DNA of 10,444 nucleotides from Baffinella frigidus (lineage: Eukaryota; Cryptophyceae; Cryptomonadales; Baffinellaceae): NCBI GenBank assembly GCA_026770585.1, contig MU646686.1, positions 173,658 through 184,101 on the forward strand. The letters are read 5' to 3'. Position numbers and translations under genes: made by a program. The notes under the pieces are model-generated. The model was not told the DNA's origin, did no database searches, and was given only the letters and a program-made list of their open reading frames with translations. Shown here in pieces: positions 5,524 through 10,373 of the stretch (the first letter of the stretch is position 1; each line of letters starts with the position of its first letter).

Positions 5524-5567
5524 CAGGGGGGTTTCACTGGCGAGGGCAGCAATTTGACCTGCACGCC
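5524..5567 (+). pseudogene. Truncated copy of exon 10
   Basis: After AGCCAG the sequence encodes GFHWRGQQFDLHA, matching GVHWRGQQFDLHA of exon 10. One base is missing in the G run, shifting phase relative to the AG, and the second half is replaced by CCCGAAA repeat. This is a relic upstream of its parent, whereas most relics lie downstream. Confidence 0.65.
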
Positions 5568-5632
5568 CCGAAACCCTAAGACCTACACCCGAAACCCCAA
5601 ACCCCAAACCCGAAACCCGAAACTCCAAACCG

Positions 5633-5664
5633 AAACAAACAAACAAACAAACAAACAAACAAAA
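5633..5664. repeat. CAAA tetranucleotide microsatellite
   Basis: About eight units of CAAA immediately upstream of the exon 10 acceptor. It may have expanded from the CCGAAAC repeat that precedes it. Confidence 0.95.
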
Positions 5665-5674
5665 TCTATACCAG

Positions 5675-5746
5675 GGGGGGGTGCACTGGCGGGGGCAGCA
5701 ATTTGACCTTCACGCCGACGACGCTGAAGAGCTCAAAGCGAGGCTG
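5675..5746 (+). CDS. Exon candidate 10, start of C2-like region
   Basis: A TATACCAG acceptor ends at 5674 and a GTGAGA donor (the best donor in the window) starts at 5747. The 24 codons are in phase 0: GGVHWRGQQFDLHADD then AEELKARL. Joined to the next two exons it leads into LVVKLLG and IGEAWIPL, which resembles the later strands of a C2 domain. That resemblance is by eye only. A shortened copy lies upstream at 5524. Confidence 0.65.
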
Positions 5747-5862
5747 GTGAGACCCGACACCTGAAACCCTGAACGCTAAACCCTACAGCCAAAACACTAA
5801 ACCCTACGGCCGAAACACCAAACCCGAAACCCGAAACTCCAAACCCGAAACCCGAAAAAAAG

Positions 5863-5910
5863 GTTGTGAAGCTGCTGGGGAGGCACGTGGTGCACAAGAC
5901 GCTTACAAAG
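5863..5910 (+). CDS. Exon candidate 11, C2-like strand
   Basis: The block runs from AAAAAAAG at 5862 to GTGCAC at 5911, 16 codons in phase 0: VVKLLGRHVVHKTLTK. It is only 116 nt from exon 10, the shortest intron in the model. Alternating hydrophobics suggest a beta strand and a Lys-rich turn. No copy was seen in the window. Confidence 0.6.
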
Positions 5911-5914
5911 GTGC

Positions 5915-6209
5915 ACCCTAAACTCCAAACCCTAAACCCTAAACCCGAAACCCCAAATCTAAACCCTAAACCCTGAACCCTAAACCCTGAACCCTAAACC
6001 CTAAACCCTGAACCCTAAACTCCAAACTCCAAACCCCTAACCCCTAACCCCACACCCCAAACCCCACACCCCAAACCCCAATCCCCAAGCTCTAAACCCC
6101 AAACTTCAAGCTCCAAGCACTAAAACCTAAAACCTAAATCCCAAAACGTAAACCCCAAGCACTACAACCTAAAACCTAAAACCTAAAACCCCAAAACCTA
6201 AACCCCAAA
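5915..6209. repeat. CCCTAAA/CCCTGAA/CCCCAAA tract
   Basis: Locally homogeneous runs: CCCTAAA with CCCTGAA to about 6020, CCCCAAA to about 6100, then CCTAAAA units to 6200. No coding island. Confidence 0.9.
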
Positions 6210-6307
6210 CTCGAAACTCGAAACTCGAAACTCGAAACTCGAAACTCGAAACTCGAAACTCGAAACTCGAAACTCGAAACTCGAAACTCGAAACTCGAAA
6301 CTCGAAA
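6210..6307. repeat. Perfect CTCGAAA array, 14 units
   Basis: Fourteen uninterrupted CTCGAAA heptamers (98 bp). The unit differs from the telomeric CCCTAAA at two positions but keeps its length, and the absence of any variant points to recent local expansion. Confidence 0.95.
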
Positions 6308-6332
6308 CCCCAAAGCCCAACCCCCAACCCAG

Positions 6333-6383
6333 GTTATCGGAGAGGCATGGATCCCCCTCCATCCGCTGAGCGAGCAATGGTCC
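6333..6383 (+). CDS. Exon candidate 12, C2-like (IGEAWIPL)
   Basis: A CCAACCCAG acceptor ends at 6332. The frame is open in phase 0 and a GTGCAT at 6384 closes it after 17 codons: VIGEAWIPLHPLSEQWS. The IG-E/D-A-x-IPL pattern followed by W..L is common near the last strands of C2 domains (established family knowledge). Placing it after VVHKTLTK makes the match more convincing. The frame runs on as VHLAP to TAA in CCCTAAA repeat, so the donor may lie elsewhere. A related block at 7044 encodes IPLPSEKGTVHLN. Confidence 0.6.
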
Positions 6384-6435
6384 GTGCATCTGGCACCCTA
6401 AACCCAACCCACAAAATGCTAAACCCTAAACTTTG

Positions 6436-6462
6436 AATCCTGAACTTGAGTTCTGCATTCCC
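6436..6462 (+). pseudogene. Relic of the exon 13 upstream region
   Basis: CTTGAGTTCTGCATTCC corresponds to CTTGATTCCTGCATTCC at the start of exon 13 (7044-7060) and is then cut off by CCCCAAC repeats. Shorter echoes, GCATTCCC near 6652 and GATTTATGCATTCCC near 7026, suggest repeated duplication of this segment. Confidence 0.45.
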
Positions 6463-6561
6463 CAACCCCCAAACCCCCAACCCTAAATTTCCGAGTGTAT
6501 TTATCTGGGACGTGCCCGTACTAAACTTGGACACGCCAGTACTAAAGTAGGACGATACCGT

Positions 6562-6604
6562 ATTTGACCGCGGTCAAATCCACGTGGGCGGCCGTCGTCG
6601 TTCC
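6562..6604 (+). pseudogene. Relic of exon 14, beginning in an 18-bp palindrome
   Basis: STWAAVVVP aligns with STWATVVVP of the exon 14 copies. Its 5' end overlaps a perfect 18-bp palindrome (6562-6579, ATTTGACCG and its complement). Repeat sequence replaces the rest. It is the most distant and shortest of about six copies. Confidence 0.5.
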
Positions 6605-6667
6605 AAACCCTCAACCCTCAACCCCACGCTACAACCTGTCGACGCCATTCCCGCATTCCCTAAACTC

Positions 6668-6803
6668 ATCTCCACAAAAGTATTAATTAATTGCTTTTGG
6701 TGCAACGAAATTTACTACACAAACGCTTTACTATTACTTTCATGAGCAAATTGTGTAGTAATTTTCGTTGCCAAAATCAATTAATCAATACTTGTATGGA
6801 GAT
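6668..6803. mobile_element. MITE with ~54-bp terminal inverted repeats
   Basis: The left arm 6668-6722 (starting ATCTCCACAAAAGTATT, ending ACTACACAA) and the reverse complement of 6751-6803 align over almost their full length with a few differences and one 2-bp gap. A 28-bp loop separates them, so the whole 136 bp can fold into one hairpin. It is AT-rich against a GC-rich setting. No target duplication is obvious. It encodes nothing. The inner TTACTACACAA word matches the repeats at 1-100. Confidence 0.85.
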
Positions 6804-6812
6804 TTAAATGCG

Positions 6813-6850
6813 ATGCTCTACCGCAGCGTCAACGTCTCGCAAGCGCTAGC
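6813..6850 (+). pseudogene. Relic of exon 14 start
   Basis: After CTACCGCAG the block reads SVNVSQALA and is then cut by CCCCAAC repeat. It matches SVNVSQALS of the copy at 7381. Confidence 0.6.
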
Positions 6851-7025
6851 CCCCAACCCCCAAACCTTATCCCCCAAACCCTAAACTCTGAACGCGATTC
6901 CGTCCCTTGAACCCTAAACCCCAAATCCCTTGAACCCTAAACCCCAAATCCCTTGAATCCTAAACCCCAAATCCTGGACGGAGTTTCTGCCGTCGGCAAA
7001 CCCTTAGCTTTAAACCCTGAACGTG
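6851..7025. repeat. Mixed CCCCAAA/CCCTAAA tract with a 22-24-bp tandem repeat
   Basis: CCTTGAACCCTAAACCCCAAATC recurs about three times between 6903 and 6975 as a higher-order unit of heptamers. A short unique piece (6976-7010) has no coding reading that I can support. Confidence 0.75.
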
Positions 7026-7043
7026 ATTTATGCATTCCCTCAG

Positions 7044-7094
7044 CTTGATTCCTGCATTCCGCTGCCGAGCGAGAAGGGAACAGTCCATCTAAAT
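7044..7094 (+). CDS. Exon candidate 13, C2-like end
   Basis: A CCTCAG acceptor ends at 7043 and GTAACC starts at 7095. The 17 codons are in phase 0: LDSCIPLPSEKGTVHLN. The IPL-P-SE-x-x-x-VHL pattern parallels IPLHPLSEQWSVHL of exon 12 and its read-through, so the two are paralogous. One may be the working version and the other a copy; or both are used in tandem. The stop at TAG (7122-7124) lies beyond the proposed donor. Confidence 0.5.
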
Positions 7095-7198
7095 GTAACC
7101 ATAGGCCCTACGGTAGGGACATAGGGGTTCCTACGGAAAAGCCTAGGTCGATTTTCGACCTTAGCTTTTGGTTTCGTGCCACGCTCGCTCGACAGCGG
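7059..7198. repeat. Inverted repeat CCGCTGCCGAGCGAG with inner hairpins
   Basis: 7059-7073 and the reverse complement of 7184-7198 match at 14 of 15 bases. Between them are a CCCTAC/GTAGGG hairpin (7106-7118) and a longer imperfect hairpin centred on CGATTTTCG (7140-7167). The left arm overlaps exon 13, so this could be a foldback insertion that contributed to, or copied from, the exon. Confidence 0.5.
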
Positions 7199-7225
7199 GC
7201 ACTGAATGAGACGTCTGCGTTCCGC

Positions 7226-7283
7226 AGTGTCAACGTGTCGCAAGCACTATCGACCGCAACAGAATCGACATGGGCCAACATCG
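7226..7283 (+). pseudogene. Exon 14 copy, 3'-truncated
   Basis: After CCGCAG the sequence encodes SVNVSQALSTATESTWAN and then diverges into CCCTAAA repeat. It has an acceptor but no donor. Confidence 0.65.
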
Positions 7284-7396
7284 AACACTAAACCCTACAC
7301 CCCAAACCTTAAAACCCAAACGCTAAACCCTACACCCAAAACCCAAAACCCTGAACCCTGAACGCGATGTCGTGCGGCAGCGTGAATGTATCGCAG

Positions 7397-7468
7397 GCGC
7401 TATCAACCGCGACAGAATCGACGTGGGCGACTATCGTCGTCCCGCTCCGCCTCGAGGCTATTGATCAG
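7397..7468 (+). CDS. Exon candidate 14, best copy of a six-copy array
   Basis: ALSTATESTWATIVVP then LRLEAIDQ reads in phase 0 from the AG of TATCGCAG (7395-7396) to GTACAAC at 7469. The homology to other copies extends upstream through SVNVSQ to an earlier GGCAG at 7380, which would give phase 1, so the true start could be 7381. Hydrophobic strands around WATIVVPLRLEAI suggest a beta-rich fold. The family is not recognised. Two further full-length copies follow at 7663 and 7823. Confidence 0.55.
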
Positions 7469-7578
7469 GTACAACAACGTGTAGTGTGCGAGAGAACTCC
7501 AGATCCTTGTACTACTAAAAAACCCGCAGAGGGTCTTAGAATGTGATCATGCTGGTCTTTTAATCAATAAATTCTATG
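7469..7578. other. Unique intronic stretch
   Basis: This 110-bp stretch lacks heptamer repeats and has stops in the continuing frame. I see no coding or structural signal in it. Confidence 0.5.
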
Positions 7579-7785
7579 GTTGCGAGCCCCACACACGGGC
7601 GGTTATGAGTCCTACGTGCATACACCTTTTGGGGTTGGGTTCAGGGGGGGGTTAGGGTGTAGGTCAACGTGTCGCAAGCGCTATGGACAGAGGCAGAATC
7701 GACGTGGGCAACCGTCGTGGTCCCGATCCGCCTCGAGGCTATTCATCAGGTTTCGAGCCCCACAAACGGGCGGTTATGAGTCCCA
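7579..7785. repeat. Duplicated intron start flanking an exon 14 copy
   Basis: 7579-7613 (GGTTGCGAGCCCCACACACG onward) and 7749-7783 (GGTTTCGAGCCCCACAAACG onward) match closely. The second sits exactly after the donor of the exon copy at 7663-7749, so the first marks the intron start of a lost exon copy. Duplication spacing is 170 bp. Confidence 0.7.
7663..7749 (+). CDS. Exon 14 copy, full length, possible alternative exon
   Basis: From AG at 7661-7662 to GTTTCG at 7750 the frame is open for 29 codons in phase 0: VNVSQALWTEAESTW then ATVVVPIRLEAIHQ. All splice positions are canonical. With the copy at 7397 it forms a pair of homologous exons that could be spliced alternatively or both included. 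Differences from the other copies are largely conservative. Confidence 0.5.
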
Positions 7786-7822
7786 TGATAATAAACCTGT
7801 AGGGTTTGGGGGTTGGTTTCAG

Positions 7823-7909
7823 GGAAATTTGGCGCTGGCGACAGAATCGACGTGGGTGACCGTCGTCACCGACGACGTCGTCCCGATCCGGCTCGAGGCC
7901 ATCGACCAG
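7823..7909 (+). pseudogene. Exon 14 copy with donor AT, full length
   Basis: GNLALATESTWVTVVTDD then VVPIRLEAIDQ is 29 codons in phase 0 after an AG. The following bases ATTGCGAATCCC align with GTTGCGAGCCCC at 7580, so the first intron base has changed from G to A (7910). It also carries an in-frame four-codon insertion (TDDV) relative to the copy at 7663. The exon could not be spliced normally and reads on to a stop near 7945. Confidence 0.6.
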
Positions 7910-7983
7910 ATTGCGAATCCCTCAACCCTAATCACTAGGAGCTAGGAGCTATAACATAAACCCTGGCCTAAAAGCTAAACCCT

Positions 7984-8060
7984 AGACAAAAAACACCAAA
8001 CACCAAACACCAAACGCCAAACGCCAAAAACCAAACACCAAACACCAAACACCAAACCCT
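7984..8060. repeat. CACCAAA heptamer tract
   Basis: Runs of CACCAAA with a few CGCCAAA units, the same period of seven as the telomere-like tracts but another base composition. A second CACCAAA block is at 9128-9212. Confidence 0.9.
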
Positions 8061-8081
8061 GACCCCAAAGTACTCAACCAG

Positions 8082-8282
8082 GAGCAACCGCACAAGCCGG
8101 AGCATCCAGCGATCATCGCAGCCGCTTTACAATCGCGCGACCCTTCAGAGGGAGACGAAGAGGGCGCGGGGGAAGAGGAAGAGGAGGCGGTGTTGATGAC
8201 GGATGCGGGGGATGGGAACGGGGGTGGGAAGGGGCTTGTGGAAGGGTGGCTCACCGTCGAAGTGCGCTTCTCGACGGCGGAG
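8082..8282 (+). CDS. Exon candidate 15, acidic linker plus strand, 67 codons
   Basis: A TCAACCAG acceptor ends at 8081 and a GTAAAT donor follows at 8283. The 201 nt are open in phase 0, the longest exon in the window. It starts EQPHKPEHPAIIAAALQSRD, continues through an acidic Glu/Gly run (EGAGEEEEEAV), a Gly-rich turn (DAGDGNGGGKG), and ends LVEGWLTVEVRFSTAE. The last part looks like two beta strands, as in many C2 or immunoglobulin-like folds, but no family can be fixed. Its end is copied at 8463-8515 and, more decayed, at 8686-8706. GC-rich codons contrast with the flanking repeats. Confidence 0.7.
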
Positions 8283-8405
8283 GTAAATCCCAAATCCCAA
8301 ACCCTGAGCCCTGCACCCTACACCTCAAACCCTGCACCCTGCACCCTACACCCTACACCCTACACCCTACACCCTACACCCTACACCCTACACCCTACAC
8401 CCTAC
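8283..8405. repeat. CCCTACA tract after exon 15
   Basis: CCCTACA, nearly perfect from about 8340. An equivalent tract follows the exon copy (8525-8582), so exon end and repeat were copied together. Confidence 0.95.
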
Positions 8406-8462
8406 AACGTGAATCGGGCATAACCACCGCGGCATCAGGTAAGGCGTAGGTGTAGGGCTTAG

Positions 8463-8515
8463 GTCGGCTTGTGGAGGGGTGGCTCACCGTCGAGGTTCAG
8501 TTTTCGACGGAAGAG
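8463..8515 (+). pseudogene. Copy of exon 15 end
   Basis: RLVEGWLTVEVQFSTEE ends at a GTAGAC donor. An AG stands at 8461-8462 but two bases out of phase. The first fifty codons of exon 15 are absent. Synonymous changes (GAA/GAG) and TAE/TEE differences show moderate age. Confidence 0.6.
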
Positions 8516-8685
8516 GTAGACCTTGCACCCTACACCCTGAACCCTACACCCTACACCCTACACCCTACACCCTGGACCCTACATCATACGCCCTGCATCA
8601 ACTCACTTAACCCCTACCTAACCCCTACCTACACCGTAAGCCCTAAACCCTAACCAACCCGACCCGACCAAAAACGCACAACCTG

Positions 8686-8706
8686 TAAAACGTTCTTGAC
8701 TGCCGA
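8686..8706 (+). pseudogene. Third, minimal copy of exon 15 end
   Basis: AACGTTCTTGACTGCCGAG followed by GTAGAG aligns with GCGCTTCTCGACGGCGGAG followed by GTAAAT. Only the last six codons and the donor remain. TTTAGGG-type repeat follows. Confidence 0.45.
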
Positions 8707-8756
8707 GGTAGAGTTCGGGGTTCAGGGGTCAGGGGCCAGGGTATAGGGTTGAGGGA

Positions 8757-8895
8757 TGAGCGCATCCCTAAACCCTAAACCCTGACTCCTGAACCCTGAA
8801 CCCTACACCCTTTAACACTAAACACTAAACATCAAGCCCTTTCTGATTCTTAAACCCTAAACCCTGAACCCTACATCCGAAACCCCACACCCTTC
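8757..8895. repeat. Degenerate CCCTAAA tract
   Basis: CCCTAAA, CCCTGAA and ACACTAA units in loose register; no coding island. Confidence 0.8.
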
Positions 8896-8977
8896 ACCCT
8901 ACACCCTACACCCTACACCCTACACCCTACACCCTACACCCTACACCCTACACCCTACACCCTACACCCTACACACC
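8896..8977. repeat. CCCTACA array, about 11 perfect units
   Basis: Eleven consecutive CCCTACA units without variation, another locally homogenised heptamer run, just before exon 16. Confidence 0.95.
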
Positions 8978-9003
8978 ACACCAAACCCGAAACCCCAAAC
9001 CAG

Positions 9004-9054
9004 GACCGGATAGTCAGTGGGATCCTCTACAAGCTGGAACACGTGGATCTGGGG
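9004..9054 (+). CDS. Exon candidate 16, G-[IV]-L-x-x-L-E-H motif
   Basis: An AAACCAG acceptor ends at 9003 and a GTAGAC donor starts at 9055. It has 17 codons in phase 0: DRIVSGILYKLEHVDLG. GILYKLEH matches GVLFRLEH in the exon at 10341, with conservative replacements at four positions and different codons, which supports both frames. It may be an internal protein repeat. The family is unknown. Confidence 0.65.
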
Positions 9055-9060
9055 GTAGAC

Positions 9061-9330
9061 CCTACAGCCCAAACCTTAACCCCTAAACCCCACACCCGAA
9101 AACCTAACCCCTAACCCCTAAATCCCAAACACCAAACACCAAACACCAAACACCAAACACCAGAACTCGAATCCCAAAACCCAAACACCAAACACCAAAC
9201 ACCAAACACCAAAACCCTAAACCCTAAACCCAAAACCCAAAACCCCAAACCCCAAACCCTAAAACCTAAACCCTAAACCCTAAACCCTAAACCCTAAACC
9301 CCAAACCCCAAAACCTCAACCCCAAACCCC
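9061..9330. repeat. CCCTAAA / CACCAAA / CCCCAAA tract
   Basis: Blocks of one heptamer variant follow another: CACCAAA at 9128-9212, CCCTAAA at about 9250-9300, CCCCAAA between. No coding island. Confidence 0.95.
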
Positions 9331-9337
9331 GAATTAG

Positions 9338-9394
9338 GTGCGGCGTGCGGCGCTGAACGCCATCAACAACTTCATCGGCTACGGCAACGTCCAG
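9338..9394 (+). CDS. Exon candidate 17, unknown protein
   Basis: A GAATTAG acceptor ends at 9337 and GTATCC starts at 9395. It has 19 codons in phase 0: VRRAALNAINNFIGYGNVQ. A copy of the last fourteen codons at 9912-9953 reads LNAIRNFIDYGNVQ, with a good GTATGT donor. Likely an amphipathic helix (ALNAINNFI). The family is unknown. Confidence 0.65.
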
Positions 9395-9419
9395 GTATCC
9401 ACACGGTGGACTACCAACC

Positions 9420-9552
9420 AGTTTAGGGTTTAGGGTTTAGGGTTTATGATGTATGGTTTAGGGTTTAGGGTTCAGGTTTCAGGGTTTGGGGTTCAGGGTT
9501 CAGGGTTCAGGGTTCAGGGGTTAGGGGTTAGGGGTTAGGTTTCAGGGTTAGG
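9420..9552. repeat. TTTAGGG / TTCAGGG tract, G-rich on plus strand
   Basis: Inverted orientation relative to the flanking C-rich tracts. It could form G-quadruplexes on the plus strand. It lies between two copies of the word TCCACACGGTGGACTAC (9398 and 9554). Confidence 0.9.
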
Positions 9553-9698
9553 GTCCACACGGTGGACTACGAACCTTTCATCAAAAGTCAACTGACCTGA
9601 AGACAATTAACTTTCAGGATTTTTCTAATTCAAAGTGGTCACGTAACACCCCGGAATCCGGGGTCAACGAAACCCTCGAAGCCCACCGTGTGGGTACT
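9552..9698. mobile_element. Possible foldback element
   Basis: CCACACGGTGG at 9555-9567 followed by CTACGAACCTTTC has an imperfect inverted match in GAAACCCTCGAAGCCCACCG and TGTGGG at 9669-9690, making about 26-bp imperfect ends. Inside are a CCTGAA/TTCAGG pair and a CCCCGG/CCGGGG hairpin near 9650. A direct copy of the left end alone is at 9398-9419. No target duplication was found, so the call is tentative. Confidence 0.35.
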
Positions 9699-9785
9699 GA
9701 AGGCTTTGTATCGTGCAGGGTTTAGGTTTTGGGGCCAGGCTATGTTAGGTTCCCCATTCTCTTCACCCTGCAACCCTAAACTCCT

Positions 9786-9838
9786 TACCAAACCCCAAAC
9801 CCCAAACCCCAAACCCCAAACCCCAAACCCCAAACTCC
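9786..9838. repeat. CCCCAAA heptamer array
   Basis: Seven nearly perfect CCCCAAA units, again period seven. Flanking 9839-9905 is degenerate repeat. Confidence 0.9.
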
Positions 9839-9911
9839 CCAAGCCCCACACCCTGCAACCCCAACCCCACGCCATACACTATACACTCTGACCCCCACAC
9901 CCGAAACACAC

Positions 9912-9953
9912 CTGAACGCCATTCGTAACTTCATCGACTACGGCAACGTCCAG
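9912..9953 (+). pseudogene. Copy of exon 17, 5'-truncated, donor intact
   Basis: LNAIRNFIDYGNVQ ends at GTATGT, a better donor than that of exon 17 itself. There is no AG at the expected place; upstream is ACACCCGAAACACAC. Changes are conservative (N to R, G to D). It could be the working exon if an acceptor further up is used. Confidence 0.5.
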
Positions 9954-10247
9954 GTATGTACTTTAGGCTTGGGGTTTAGTGGTCAGGGTTTAGGGTTTAT
10001 GGAACCCCTTTTTCTTCGGCGGTACCATCAGAGGAACCCCTAAACCCCAACCCACGTCCAAGTGTGTTCTTTCTTTAGGATGTAGGGTTCGGGGTGCAGG
10101 GTTTAGGGTTTAGGGTTCAGGAGACAGTCCAGGCGAGAGAGAGACCTGAACCCTAGTCCCTGCACCCGAAACCCTATACCTCAAACCCTCAATCCTACAC
10201 TCTACACCATAAATCCCAAACGCTGTACCCCAAACGCCATACCACAG

Positions 10248-10280
10248 GCGGTGATTCTGGAGCTTCCTTCGCACCCTAAA
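10248..10280 (+). pseudogene. Possible decayed copy of exon 18
   Basis: After CCACAG the frame reads AVILELPSHPK, weakly similar to the start and core of the exon at 10341 (GCGGTGATTCTGGAGC against GCGGCGAAGGGAGTG). It passes into CCCTAAA repeat. Confidence 0.3.
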
Positions 10281-10340
10281 CCCCAAGCCCCCCACCCTAC
10301 CACCATAAATCTTCAACACTAATCTCTAAACCCCGAACAG

Positions 10341-10373
10341 GCGGCGAAGGGAGTGTTATTCAGGCTGGAGCAC
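10341..10373 (+). CDS. Exon candidate 18, partial (GVLFRLEH)
   Basis: A GAACAG acceptor ends at 10340. The frame AAKGVLFRLEH is in phase 0 and then passes into CCCCTCA repeat, so the 3' end and donor are not visible. GVLFRLEH parallels GILYKLEH at 9004. It may be the start of an exon truncated by repeat, or a relic. The window ends 71 bp later. Confidence 0.5.

Larger units (their letters stand above)
105..10373 (+). other. Split-gene locus: chain of short phase-0 exon candidates
   Basis: This entry ties together the exon candidates listed below. Seen: islands of non-repetitive sequence between heptamer tracts begin right after an AG, end right before a GT and, in most cases, stay open in phase 0. 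Their codons favour G or C at the third position, and paralogous copies often differ synonymously. Inference: they are exons of one plus-strand gene or of adjacent genes, with introns of about 0.1-1 kb. Exons all symmetrical in phase 0 can be duplicated without breaking the frame, which fits the many exon copies here. No start or stop was found. Because I chose the islands partly by these criteria, the regularity is suggestive rather than independent proof. A decayed pseudogene is the main alternative. Confidence 0.55.

Noticed and set aside
6210-6307. CRISPR array
   Set aside because: Units are 7 bp with no spacers.
7982-8293. Minus-strand 103-residue frame with Ser/Pro-rich sequence
   Set aside because: It is antisense to exon 15 and the CACCAAA tract. 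Splice signals and the decayed tail copies support the plus strand.
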